From an uncultured Bacillota bacterium (GTDB lineage: Bacteria; Bacillota; Clostridia; Oscillospirales; Oscillospiraceae): a stretch of 32,345 nucleotides of DNA. The stretch's first letter is position 1, and each line of letters starts with the position of its first letter. Shown in pieces: positions 22,923 through 31,055 of this stretch. The translations under genes were made by a program, and so were the position numbers. The notes beneath the pieces were generated by a model that was given only the letters and a program-made list of their open reading frames with translations, was not told the origin of the DNA and ran no database searches. Where the stretch lies: assembly GCA_947645675.1 (NCBI GenBank), contig CANSDP010000023.1, positions 1 to 32,345 of the forward strand, written 5' to 3'.

Positions 22923-22963
22923 AAAAATCACCTCCCGACCATTATGCAGGAAATGTGTGACTA

Positions 22964-22997
22964 AATCATGAATATGATTGAAATTTGCCGAAATTTC
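22964..22997. promoter_or_regulatory. Adjacent palindromes upstream of the XRE gene
   Basis: AATCAT-GAAT-ATGATT (22964-22979) directly abuts GAAATTT-GCCG-AAATTTC (22980-22997). Both have perfect arms and a 4-nt spacer. They lie 41-75 bp upstream of the GTG start, where an autoregulatory operator pair would be expected. Confidence 0.55.
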
Positions 22998-23070
22998 CAG
23001 TTTGGGCAGTCCTCTTTCTGTTTTTCCACCTTTTCCCTTGGAAAAATAATTTTCGGGCAAAACACAGGGA

Positions 23071-23091
23071 CCCCCGCCGCTTTGGCGGGGG
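23071..23091 (-). terminator. Terminator-like hairpin after spoIVA
   Basis: An 8-bp GC stem (CCCCCGCC / GGCGGGGG) with a 5-nt loop lies 9 bp past the spoIVA stop. On the minus strand the following sequence is TCCCTGTGTTTTGCC, so the U-tract is displaced. Confidence 0.6.
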
Positions 23092-23099
23092 CCGGAGGG

Positions 23100-24578
23100 T
23101 CACAGAATGATGCAGATCAGTCCGCCGGAGCCCTCGTTGATGATGCGCTGAAGGGTCTCCCGAAGCTTGGTCCGGGCGTCCTCGGGCATGCGGTTGATCT
23201 TGGAGTTCAAGTCCTCGTTCACCAGCTCATGGAGGGATTTTCCAAAAATGTTGGCCTCCCAGATACGGCTGGAGTCCCCCTCATACTCCTGGAGCAGATA
23301 TTGGATCATATCCTCGCTCTGCTTCTCTCCGCCCACGATGGGGGAGACCTCGGTCTCGATGTCGGCGCGGATCATGTGGATCGACGGGGCGCTGGCCTTC
23401 AGCCGGACGCCGTACCGGCCGCCCTGCTTCATGATCTCGGGCTCCTCCAGCACCAGGGAGTCGATGGGTGGCACCACGATGCCGTAGCCCGTCTCCTCCA
23501 CCTGGCGCAGGGCGTCCGCCACCTTGTCATAGGACCGCTTCACCCCGGCCAGCTGGGTGAGCAGGGCCATCAGGTCGCCGTCGTCCCCGATGGTAAAGCC
23601 GGACTGCTGGGACAGGGTGTTGTAAAACAGGGATCGGGGCAGCTCCAGCAGAGCGGCGGAGACGCCGGTGCCCAGGTCGATGTTGGAGATGCGGGCATCG
23701 CTGACCACCTCGCAGTCCCGGAAGGAGCTCACCGCGCTGTCCACATCCCGGATGCGGCGGAGCTGGGCGGTCCCCTCCCGGATGGCCCCGTAGAGAGCCG
23801 ATTTGATGGGGTGCTCCTGGGGCAGGGCGTCCACCCAGGGGGGCAGGAACAGGTCCAGCTCCTTCACCGGGAACTCATACAGGACGCTCTTCAAAACGGC
23901 GTTGATCTCCTCCTGATCCAGCTCCAGGCAGTTGGCCGCCACGCAGGTCACGTCGTACCGCTGGGCGATGTCGGCCCGGATGGCCCGGGCCCGGTCGGAG
24001 CCGGGGCTGGCGGAGTTGAGCAGCACCACAAAGGGCTTGCCCAGCTCCTTCAGCTCGGAGATAACCCGCTCCTCCGCCTCCAGGTAGTCCTCCCGGGGGA
24101 TGTCGGTAATGGTGCCGTCGGTGGTGACCACCACGCCGATGGTGGAGTGCTCCGAAATCACCTTGCGGGTGCCGATCTCCGCCGCCTCCGCCATGGGAAT
24201 CTCATGCTCGAACCAGGGGGTGGTGACCATCCGCTCGGCCTCCCCCTCCATCTGGCCTACGGCGCTGGGCACCAGATAGCCCACGCAGTCGATCATCCGC
24301 ATCTGAAAGGCCGCTCCGCCGTCCACCGTGACCGACACTGCCTCCTCAGGGACGAACTTGGGCTCCGCCGTCATGATGGTCCTGCCGGAGCCGCTCTGGG
24401 GCAGCTCATCCCGGGCCCGCTCCCGGCGGTAGACGTTCTCGATGTTGGGGATGACCAGGGTCTCCATAAAGCGCTTGATAAAGGTGGATTTTCCTGTCCG
24501 GACCGGCCCAACCACGCCGATGTAGATATCGCCCTCGGTACGGAGCGCAATATCCTCATAGATTTTGCGATCTTCCAC
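23100..24578 (-). CDS. spoIVA: Stage IV sporulation protein A (spore coat basement ATPase)
   Basis: 492-aa cytoskeletal ATPase, the same length as B. subtilis SpoIVA. It polymerises on the forespore surface and is the platform for coat assembly and cortex formation. The N-terminal TRAFAC-like ATPase domain has Walker A GPVRTGKST (residues 24-32) and the sensor region VGVVVTTDGTITDIPREDYLEAEERVI. The conserved C-terminal end GSGGLICIIL, which contacts SpoVM or the membrane, is intact. The GTG at 24578 follows AAGGAGGAATTGCA. A sigma-E-like promoter at 24623-24652 fits its mother-cell expression. This gene shows that the organism descends from, and probably is, an endospore former. Confidence 0.98.
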   Translation of the reverse strand: MEDRKIYEDIALRTEGDIYIGVVGPVRTGKSTFIKRFMETLVIPNIENVYRRERARDELPQSGSGRTIMTAEPKFVPEEAVSVTVDGGAAFQMRMIDCVGYLVPSAVGQMEGEAERMVTTPWFEHEIPMAEAAEIGTRKVISEHSTIGVVVTTDGTITDIPREDYLEAEERVISELKELGKPFVVLLNSASPGSDRARAIRADIAQRYDVTCVAANCLELDQEEINAVLKSVLYEFPVKELDLFLPPWVDALPQEHPIKSALYGAIREGTAQLRRIRDVDSAVSSFRDCEVVSDARISNIDLGTGVSAALLELPRSLFYNTLSQQSGFTIGDDGDLMALLTQLAGVKRSYDKVADALRQVEETGYGIVVPPIDSLVLEEPEIMKQGGRYGVRLKASAPSIHMIRADIETEVSPIVGGEKQSEDMIQYLLQEYEGDSSRIWEANIFGKSLHELVNEDLNSKINRMPEDARTKLRETLQRIINEGSGGLICIIL

Positions 24579-24622
24579 TGCAATTCCTCCTTCGGCCTTA
24601 TCGTCAGCCGGTATTTCCTTAC

Positions 24623-24652
24623 AATCTATGAGGATAAGCTGTGGAATATGAC
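24623..24652 (-). promoter_or_regulatory. Sigma-E-type sporulation promoter of spoIVA
   Basis: On the minus strand GTCATATT (24645-24652) and CATAGATT (24623-24630) are spaced 14 bp. This matches the B. subtilis sigma-E pattern (about GTCATATT, 13-15 bp, CATACAAT), with 6 of 8 agreement at -10. spoIVA is a known sigma-E gene. Confidence 0.75.
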
Positions 24653-24662
24653 CGGAAAAGCG

Positions 24663-24704
24663 CCGGACCCGCCTCCGCCCCGGCGAGGGGGAAGACAGGT
24701 CCGG
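24663..24704 (-). terminator. Terminator-like hairpin after nfnB
   Basis: CCGGACC (24663-24669) pairs with GGTCCGG (24698-24704), with further GC pairing inside (CCGCCCCGGCG). On the minus strand it is followed by CGCTTTTCCGG. It overlaps nothing but ends just before the spoIVA promoter. Confidence 0.55.
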
Positions 24705-24710
24705 AACATC

Positions 24711-26102
24711 TTATTTCTTGCTCTTGATATACTCGTCGATGGACTTGGCGGCGTTCTTGCCGGCGCCCATCGCCAGAATGACGGTGGCGGCTCCGGTGGC
24801 GGCGTCGCCGCCGGCGAAGATGGCCGGGCAGGACGTACACCCCTTCTCGTCCGCGGCCACACAGCCCTTTTTGGTCTTCTCCAGACCAGGGGTTCCGTCG
24901 TAGCTCATGGGGTTGGGCTGGGTACCCAGAGACATGATGACAGCGTCTACCTCCATCTTGAACTCACTGCCCGGGACGGCCATGGGGCGGCGGCGTCCGG
25001 AGGCGTCGGGCTCGCCCAGCTCCATCTTCACGCAGGTGATGGACTGGACCTGCCCCTTCTCGTCCCCCTCGATGGATACGGGGTTGGTGAGCAGATCGAA
25101 GATAATGCCCTCCTGCCTGGCGTGGTGGACCTCCTCGGCGCGGGCGGGCAGCTCCTCATCGGAGCGGCGGTAGACGATGTGGACCTCGGCCCCCAGGCGC
25201 TTGGCGCACCGGGCGGCGTCCATGGCCACGTTTCCGCCGCCCACCACCGCCACCTTCTTGTTCCGCAGGACGGGGGTGGGGGACTCCTTCTGATACGCCT
25301 TCATCAGGTTGATGCGGGTGAGGTACTCGTTGGCGGAGTACACGCCCACCAGTCCCTCGCCGGGAATCTTCATAAACATGGGCAGACCCGCGCCGGAGCC
25401 AATGAAAACGGCCTCAAAGCCCTGCTGCTCAAAGAGCTCGGTGATGGTGAGCACCTTGCCGATGACCATATTCAGCTCGATTTTGACGCCCATCTTCTCC
25501 AGCTTTTCCACCTCCCGCTTGACCACCGCCTTGGGCAGACGGAACTCGGGGATGCCGTAGCTGAGCACGCCGCCGGCCACGTGGAAGGCCTCATAGATGG
25601 TGACCTCATAGCCCATGCGGGCCAGCTCGCCGGCGCAGGTCAGGCCGGCGGGGCCGGAGCCGATGACAGCCACCTTATGGCCGTTGCTGGGGACGGGCTC
25701 CACCTTGTCGGTGATGCCCCGGAACGCGGCCCAGTCGGCCACGAAGCGCTCAATGCGGCCGATGGCGATGGGCTCGCCCTTGATGCCCCGGACGCACTTG
25801 CCCTCGCACTGGGTCTCCTGGGGGCAGACCCGGCCGGAGATGGCGGGCAGGGCGTTGGCGGCGGACAGAATCTCATAGGCCCCGCCAATGTCGCCGTCGG
25901 CCACCTTGCGCAGGAAGTCGGGGATGGGGATGCCCACAGGGCACCCGCTGACGCAGGGCTTGTTCTTGCAGTTCAGGCAGCGGTCAGCCTCGTTCATGGC
26001 CGCGCCGGTGGAGTAGCCCAGGGCCACCTCTTTAAAGTTTGTGGTGCGGTTGACTGGGTCCTGGTCCCCCATGAGGGTTCTTACATTCTGTGTATTAGCC
26101 AT
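24711..26102 (-). CDS. nfnB: NfnB / glutamate synthase small-subunit-like flavoprotein
   Basis: 463-aa FAD and [4Fe-4S] oxidoreductase, often annotated gltA. The N-terminal cluster domain has CLNCKNKPCVSGCPVGIPIPDFL and CPQETQCEGKCVRG. The first dinucleotide fold is VAVIGSGPAGLTCAGELA, the second VAVVGGGNVAMDAARCAKRLGAEV. The C-terminal end is IFAGGDAATGAATVILAMGAGKNAA. No large glutamate synthase subunit is adjacent. Instead it overlaps the NfnA gene by 8 bp, so it is best read as the NADP(H)-binding subunit of the NfnAB transhydrogenase, which bifurcates electrons from NADPH to ferredoxin and NAD+ or runs in reverse. The ATG at 26102 follows GGAGGTGCC. Confidence 0.92.
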   Translation of the reverse strand: MANTQNVRTLMGDQDPVNRTTNFKEVALGYSTGAAMNEADRCLNCKNKPCVSGCPVGIPIPDFLRKVADGDIGGAYEILSAANALPAISGRVCPQETQCEGKCVRGIKGEPIAIGRIERFVADWAAFRGITDKVEPVPSNGHKVAVIGSGPAGLTCAGELARMGYEVTIYEAFHVAGGVLSYGIPEFRLPKAVVKREVEKLEKMGVKIELNMVIGKVLTITELFEQQGFEAVFIGSGAGLPMFMKIPGEGLVGVYSANEYLTRINLMKAYQKESPTPVLRNKKVAVVGGGNVAMDAARCAKRLGAEVHIVYRRSDEELPARAEEVHHARQEGIIFDLLTNPVSIEGDEKGQVQSITCVKMELGEPDASGRRRPMAVPGSEFKMEVDAVIMSLGTQPNPMSYDGTPGLEKTKKGCVAADEKGCTSCPAIFAGGDAATGAATVILAMGAGKNAAKSIDEYIKSKK

Positions 26103-26943
26103 TCATGGCACCTCCTCCCAGGCGGCACAGGTGCTTCTCCTTCGCCTCGGCCTCCTGTTCCTTATAGGTCGCGTTGCGGGCGATGACCTCATCAAAGTCC
26201 ACCTTGTGGCCGTCGAAGTCGGGGCCGTCCACACAGGCGAACTTCACCTCGCCGTCCACGGTGAGGCGGCAGCAGCCGCACATGCCCGTGCCGTCGATCA
26301 TAATGGGGTTCATGCTCACGGTGGTGGGGATGTTGTATTTCTCGGTAAGCTTGCAGGCAAACTTCATCATCAGCAGGGGGCCGATGGCAAACACATGGTC
26401 AAACTTCACCCCGCTGTTGATGAGCTCCTCCAGCTTGCCGGTGACAAAGCCGTGGTAGCCATAGGTGCCGTCGTCGGTGCAGATGTGCAGGTCGGTGCAG
26501 GCCTGGCCCATCTCCTCCTCCAGGATGACGATCTCCTTGGTCTTAAAGCCGCCGATCAGGTCCACCTGATTGCCGGCCTGATGGAGGGCACGGGCCACAG
26601 GCAGGGCGATGGCGCAGCCCAGTCCGCCGCCCAGAACGGCCACCCGACCCAGGTCCTCCACCTCGGTGGGCAGGCCCAGGGGGCCCACGAAGTCCTGGAG
26701 GCAGTCGCCCTCGTTCAGCTCGTCCAGAGCCAGGGTAGTGCCGCCGATTTTCTGATAGATTACGGTGACCAGACCGTCCACCGCGCTGGAGATGGTGAGG
26801 GGAATCCGCTCTCCCGCCTCGTCCACCCGCAGAATGATGAACTGGCCCGCCTTGGCCTTGGCGGCCACCAGGGGCGCGTACACCGAGATCTGAGAAATCT
26901 CAGGCGTCAGCACCCTTTTCTTCGCGATTTCATACTTCTTCAC
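26095..26943 (-). CDS. nfnA: NfnA, FAD/[2Fe-2S] subunit of ferredoxin:NADP transhydrogenase
   Basis: 282-aa subunit of the NADH-dependent reduced ferredoxin:NADP+ oxidoreductase. A ferredoxin-reductase-like FAD domain (ERIPLTISSAVDGLVTVIYQ, about 45-70) and an NAD-binding fold (VAVLGGGLGCAIALPVARAL) precede the [2Fe-2S] cysteines in GMCGCCRLTVDGEVKFACVDG. Dihydroorotate dehydrogenase PyrK-like proteins share this layout, but the overlap with nfnB identifies NfnA. The start is GTG at 26943 after AGGAGGAGAAACA. The pair balances NADH, NADPH and ferredoxin pools in fermenting anaerobes. Confidence 0.92.
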   Translation of the reverse strand: MKKYEIAKKRVLTPEISQISVYAPLVAAKAKAGQFIILRVDEAGERIPLTISSAVDGLVTVIYQKIGGTTLALDELNEGDCLQDFVGPLGLPTEVEDLGRVAVLGGGLGCAIALPVARALHQAGNQVDLIGGFKTKEIVILEEEMGQACTDLHICTDDGTYGYHGFVTGKLEELINSGVKFDHVFAIGPLLMMKFACKLTEKYNIPTTVSMNPIMIDGTGMCGCCRLTVDGEVKFACVDGPDFDGHKVDFDEVIARNATYKEQEAEAKEKHLCRLGGGAMNG

Positions 26944-27020
26944 TGTTTCTCCTCCTGTCAGAGTTGTTCCTTTTTCATCGCTCTATATTGCCAGCGGCAA
27001 AAGCCGCGCAGATCACAGGT

Positions 27021-28991
27021 TTAACACCGGGTCCCCTTGCCGTATCTCCGGCGCTTTCGGGCGTAGTGGAGCCAGCGGATGAGAAAGACCGCCAGAACCA
27101 CCACCGCAGTCAGGACCGCCAGCGCCGCCAGGGTGATCCAGCTGGGGTTCTTCACCAGCTCGATGGGGTTCCAGCTGTGGCTGACATCCTTTCGGCCGTC
27201 GCCGTTGGGATAGGAGTAACGGCGAGAGAGCCCCTCCTCCCCGAAGGACTGGAGGTAAGCCGCCAGGGCGTACCACTCCTTGATCTCGTTTCCGTTTTTA
27301 TCCCGGAGGATGCAGGCCTCGAAATCGGTGACGGGGCTCCCGTCGGCCATTTTGGGCTCCAGGGACAGCAGGCCCATAGACTTGCCCTTCACCGTACTCA
27401 GCATCTGCGCGGAGTACATGCCGGTAACCACTCGGTAGAGCTGGTCGTCCTCCAGGTCCTCATAAAACACGTGGTCACCTCCAGTTGGAGGCGCCTGGGT
27501 GCCATCCGGCATGGTAACGGATGCACTGTGCATAAAATCCACCCGCTGGGCCAGTTGAATGTCGGTCACCCGGTTGAAAAACATCCGGTGGGTGTTGAAG
27601 GAGTACTCCAGCCCCGCCATATACAGCTGGGCGGCTGGCATCAGCGGGGTCACCGAGGCGTCCACCTCGGCGGCGGCCTTCAGCTCTTTGCCGGTGAGGT
27701 ACACCCCCACCAGGGGGAAGCCTGAGGTGCCGTCGCTCCCCACCCCCATAGACAGCACGTCGAAGGCCATAGAGGTGGTAATTTCTCCGGTGGCCAGGGG
27801 GGCTCTCAGCACTCCGTCAGCGGTGACGGTGACTGTGGGCACATCGGGGCTGTCCGCCTCCAGGTTTTGCGCGGCCCAGAGGAAGGAATCAGCCACCAGC
27901 TCCCCCAGGGCGCTGCCGCTCTGGACCCCGGAGACCGGAGTAGGCAGGTCGAAGTCCGTCCGGGTGAGCGCCTGGTCATAGGTCAGGCCGTACCGGCCCA
28001 GATAGGTCCCCCCTACCTGCCGCTTCCACTGCTCCACCAGCAGGCTGATCTCCCGGTCGTCGGTCAGGGTCTCGTCAATGGGGATGAGGTGGTAGTCGGT
28101 CAGGGTCTTGGCTCCGTCCTCCGTCCAGCTCAGCGTGATGGAGCCCAGGTTTTCACAATAAGGCCCGGCGGAGACGATATAGGTGTCCCCCACCACAATG
28201 GGCTCCGTCAGGGTGCTGTGTGTGTGGCCGGAGACGATCAGGTCAATCTCCGGCACCGCCTGGGCCAGCTGCTCGTCCTCCGACAGCTTCTTTTTCTCGT
28301 TGGTCCCCGAGTGGGACAGACAGATAATAAACTGGGCGCCCTCCGCCTTCAGGGCGTCCACGCACCGCTGGGCATTGCCGGCCATGTCCCCCAGCACGAA
28401 GCCGGAGGAGGGGGCGCAGGAGTCGGAATCCACCCCCATCAGGCCGAAGATGCCGTATGTGACCCCGCCCCGCTCCAGGAGCATATAGTCCTGCACGCCG
28501 TAGGCGGCCATCGCCCGCTGAATGTCCAGCTTATCCGGATTGCCGTCGGCGGGCTTGTAATTGGCCATCAGCAGGGCCGGGAGCCGGTCGCCGCTGTTGA
28601 CTGCGGCGTTGAGCATAGAGGCGAAGCCCGTCCCGGTGTGGTCAAACTCATGATTGCCCACGGCGGCGGCGTCATACCCCATGGCCCCCATGGTGCGCAG
28701 CTCCGCCCCTTGGGTGGTGTACAGCGTCTGAATCAGCGAGCCGATGGAGAAATCCCCCCCGTCCACTGTCAGGGCGTCGGGATATTTGGCCCGCTCCCGG
28801 TTCAGGGCGGTGTTCAGCCGGGCGTATCCACCCGACTCGCCCCCCTCTCCGTCCGCCTGGGGCAGGAAGTGGGAGTGCAGGTCATGCGTAAAGAGCACCG
28901 TTGTTTTATAGCTCTCCGGAGCCGCCAGGGCGGGCAGAAGGGCGCACAACAGCAAAAGAAAAAAAACGAAGATATAGCGCGTGCGCTTCAT
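27021..28991 (-). CDS. Membrane-anchored 5'-nucleotidase/UshA-type metallophosphatase
   Basis: 656-aa extracellular enzyme that releases phosphate from nucleotides or similar esters. A signal peptide (about 5-24) is followed by the dinuclear-metal phosphoesterase domain: FTHDLHSH (Asp37, His39), DGGDFSIGS, GNHEFDH, CLSHSG and SGHTHS. The C-terminal 5'-nucleotidase domain (about 330-600) binds substrate. One transmembrane helix near the end (WITLAALAVLTAVVVLAVFLI) plus a basic tail anchors it, replacing an LPXTG signal. The ATG at 28991 follows GGAGGACCCC; an upstream start at 29003 would absorb that site. It is the third gene of the rfbA-ansA operon, 21 bp after ansA. Confidence 0.93.
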   Translation of the reverse strand: MKRTRYIFVFFLLLLCALLPALAAPESYKTTVLFTHDLHSHFLPQADGEGGESGGYARLNTALNRERAKYPDALTVDGGDFSIGSLIQTLYTTQGAELRTMGAMGYDAAAVGNHEFDHTGTGFASMLNAAVNSGDRLPALLMANYKPADGNPDKLDIQRAMAAYGVQDYMLLERGGVTYGIFGLMGVDSDSCAPSSGFVLGDMAGNAQRCVDALKAEGAQFIICLSHSGTNEKKKLSEDEQLAQAVPEIDLIVSGHTHSTLTEPIVVGDTYIVSAGPYCENLGSITLSWTEDGAKTLTDYHLIPIDETLTDDREISLLVEQWKRQVGGTYLGRYGLTYDQALTRTDFDLPTPVSGVQSGSALGELVADSFLWAAQNLEADSPDVPTVTVTADGVLRAPLATGEITTSMAFDVLSMGVGSDGTSGFPLVGVYLTGKELKAAAEVDASVTPLMPAAQLYMAGLEYSFNTHRMFFNRVTDIQLAQRVDFMHSASVTMPDGTQAPPTGGDHVFYEDLEDDQLYRVVTGMYSAQMLSTVKGKSMGLLSLEPKMADGSPVTDFEACILRDKNGNEIKEWYALAAYLQSFGEEGLSRRYSYPNGDGRKDVSHSWNPIELVKNPSWITLAALAVLTAVVVLAVFLIRWLHYARKRRRYGKGTRC

Positions 28992-29012
28992 GGGGTCCTC
29001 CATTCTGTCAAA

Positions 29013-30014
29013 CTAACGGATCACGTCAAATTGCACAGGGCGGTAAAACAGCTCCCGGACCCGCTCCGGGTCCCGGGTCTGGCCCAGCACCCACATCAGC
29101 TTGGCGGTCGCGGCCTCCAGGGTCATGTTATAGGCCTCCATCAGCTGGAAGCGCTCCTTCACCTGTTGACCCACCTGATAAACCGCCATATCGCTGCCCT
29201 CATAGGGCACCTGGGTCATAACCACGATGGTCTTTCCGGCGGACAGCCACTCCTCAATCGCCTGAGCCAGGGGGCCGCTCCCCCCGCCGGGCAGGCCGCC
29301 CACCCCGAAGGACTGCAAAATTGCCGCCTGATAGCTGTCCTTTAACAGCCGAAGGGCCTCCGCCCCCATGCCGGGGATGAGGGTGAGGAGGAGAACCGTG
29401 TCCTCCAGCCTGTCGTAGAAGGCGGGCTCCGCCCCGTAGGCGTAGGCCCGGGGGGCCAGATAGCGGATCAGCTTCCCGTCCCGGATCACCGCCCGCTCGG
29501 GGTAGTCCACACAGGAAAAGGCGTTAAAGCTCTTGCTGCGCTCCTTCCGGGCCCGGGTGCCCAGAATCACCCTCCCATCGAACACCAGGCTCACGTCATG
29601 GGAGTCCCGGTCGGCGGCGTAGAGGAAGCTGTCGTACAGGTTCCTCCGGGCGTCGGTGTCGTTGAGGGCGATGGACTTCTGTGAGCCGGTAATGACGATG
29701 GGCTTGGGAGAGTCCTGAATCAGGTAGGACAGGGCGGCGGCGGTGTAGGCCATGGTGTCGGTGCCGTGGGTGATGACGAAGCCGTCATATTGGTCATACC
29801 GCTCCCGGACCGCCCCGGCTATCTCCAGCCAGTGGCCGGGACCCACATTGGTGCTGTCCAGGTTCATCAGCTGGACGGCCTCCACCTGGCACAGCTCCCC
29901 CACCGCCGGAACGTGGCTGAGCAGCTCCTCCGAGGTAATGGCGGGGCTCAGCCCCTGGCCGCTCTCCATGGAGGCGATGGTCCCCCCGGTAGCCAGCATC
30001 AGGATACGTTTCAT
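29013..30014 (-). CDS. ansA: L-asparaginase, type I-like
   Basis: 333-aa amidohydrolase converting asparagine to aspartate and ammonia. The two catalytic threonine motifs are present: MLATGGTIAS (Thr12) and VITHGTDTMAYTAAAL (Thr-Asp pair), plus the SQKSIALNDTDARRNL stretch that includes the conserved lysine region. No signal peptide is visible, consistent with a cytoplasmic type I enzyme. The ATG at 30014 follows GGGGGGAGCC; the longer frame to 30053 would overlap rfbA. It begins 13 bp after rfbA and 21 bp before the nucleotidase gene, so the three are one transcript. Confidence 0.93.
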   Translation of the reverse strand: MKRILMLATGGTIASMESGQGLSPAITSEELLSHVPAVGELCQVEAVQLMNLDSTNVGPGHWLEIAGAVRERYDQYDGFVITHGTDTMAYTAAALSYLIQDSPKPIVITGSQKSIALNDTDARRNLYDSFLYAADRDSHDVSLVFDGRVILGTRARKERSKSFNAFSCVDYPERAVIRDGKLIRYLAPRAYAYGAEPAFYDRLEDTVLLLTLIPGMGAEALRLLKDSYQAAILQSFGVGGLPGGGSGPLAQAIEEWLSAGKTIVVMTQVPYEGSDMAVYQVGQQVKERFQLMEAYNMTLEAATAKLMWVLGQTRDPERVRELFYRPVQFDVIR

Positions 30015-30027
30015 GGCTCCCCCCCTG

Positions 30028-30885
30028 TCAGAGGCACTGAAGATATTTCCCATACAAAGTCATGGACAGCTCGTCGCCGCTCCTGTGGACCTGCTCCTCT
30101 GTAATCCAGCCCTCATAGAGGGCCAGTTCCTCCAGACAGCCCACATAGCGGCCGGTGGTGTCCTGAATGCGCTTGATGGTCTCCCCCGCCGTCAGCAGGC
30201 TGTCGGCGGTGCCCGCGTCCAGCCAGGTAAAGTTCTTTTCCAGGGGAATCACCTGGAGCTGGCCCCGGCGGAGATACTCCAGATTCACGTCGGTGATTTC
30301 CAGCTCCCCCCGGGCGGAGGGCTTCAGCTGGTTGGCGATCTCCATCACCTGATGGTCATAGAAATACAGGCCGGGAATGATATAGTTGGATTTGGGATAC
30401 CGGGGCTTCTCCTCAATGGAGATGGCCCGGCCGTCCTGGTCGAACTCCACCACACCGAAGGGACGGGGGTCCTCCACCCAATAGCCGAAAACGGTGGAAC
30501 CCCGGTCGTTGGCGGCGGCCCGCTTCAGGGTGGAGGCCAGGGTGGGGGCATAGAAGATGTTGTCCCCCAGCACCAGACACACCCGGTCGTTTCCTACAAA
30601 CTCCTGCCCAATCAGCAGGGCGTCGGCGATGCCCCGGGCCACCGGCTGCTCGGCGTACTCAATACGCAGTCCATACTGCCTTCCATCCCCCAGCAGGGCC
30701 TGGAAGGTGGCCGTCTCCTCCGGCGGGACGATGACCAGAATGTCCGAGATACCCGCCTGCATCAGAATGGCGATGGGATAGTAGATCAGCGGCTTGTCAT
30801 ACACCGGCAGCAGGGGCTTGCACACCGGCTTGGTCATTGGATAGAGGCGGGTCCCCTTCCCCGCGGCGAGTACGATACCTTTCAT
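30028..30885 (-). CDS. rfbA: Glucose-1-phosphate thymidylyltransferase
   Basis: 285-aa nucleotidyltransferase making dTDP-glucose from dTTP and glucose-1-phosphate, the first step to dTDP-rhamnose. The nucleotide loop is IVLAAGKGTRLYPMTKPVCKPL, then EYAEQPVARGIADALL, VLGDNIFYAP, VEFDQDGRAISIEEKP and NFTWLDAGT. The length fits RfbA/RmlA (about 290 aa). The ATG at 30885 follows AGGAGAAACAG; a longer in-frame extension to 31161 crosses the promoter and a hairpin and is not real. rfbB, rfbC and rfbD are absent from the window, so the rest of the pathway lies elsewhere. Confidence 0.95.
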   Translation of the reverse strand: MKGIVLAAGKGTRLYPMTKPVCKPLLPVYDKPLIYYPIAILMQAGISDILVIVPPEETATFQALLGDGRQYGLRIEYAEQPVARGIADALLIGQEFVGNDRVCLVLGDNIFYAPTLASTLKRAAANDRGSTVFGYWVEDPRPFGVVEFDQDGRAISIEEKPRYPKSNYIIPGLYFYDHQVMEIANQLKPSARGELEITDVNLEYLRRGQLQVIPLEKNFTWLDAGTADSLLTAGETIKRIQDTTGRYVGCLEELALYEGWITEEQVHRSGDELSMTLYGKYLQCL

Positions 30886-30946
30886 CTGTTTCTCCTGTCT
30901 GTTTTTTCTTCCGCGCTTCGTCGCCGTACTGTGATAGTATTGTTTT

Positions 30947-30975
30947 ATTTTATCATAAAACATGTACTCTTTCAA
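30947..30975 (-). promoter_or_regulatory. Promoter of the rfbA-ansA-nucleotidase operon
   Basis: On the minus strand TTGAAA (30970-30975) and TAAAAT (30947-30952) are spaced 17 bp. The leader to the rfbA ATG is about 55 nt. Confidence 0.8.
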
Positions 30976-30998
30976 GGAAAAGCTGTTCAAAAGTATCA

Positions 30999-31030
30999 CA
31001 ACCGGCGGGGATAAAAAATCCCGCCGGTTG
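30999..31030 (-). terminator. Terminator-like hairpin after the TRAP permease gene
   Basis: CAACCGGCGGGGAT and ATCCCGCCGGTTG pair over 12-13 bp with one bulge, around an A-rich loop, 25 bp past the TRAP stop. The sequence after the stem on the minus strand (TGATACTTTTG) is a weak U-tract. Confidence 0.6.
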
Positions 31031-31055
31031 TCTGATTTATCTAATTGGAGAGAGG

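Noticed and set aside
22941-22946. Possible -10 (CATAAT on the minus strand) for the XRE gene
   Set aside because: No acceptable -35 at 16-18 bp and the predicted start would fall in the ribosome site.
22968-26186. A plus-strand open frame of about 1070 codons crossing spoIVA and nfnB
   Set aside because: It runs antisense through two well-identified genes and their intergenic hairpin, with Gly/His/Leu-rich composition typical of reverse-strand shadows.
26994-27007. Small hairpin GCGGC-AAAA-GCCGC after the nucleotidase gene
   Set aside because: Only five base pairs and no T run on the minus strand; not enough to call a terminator.
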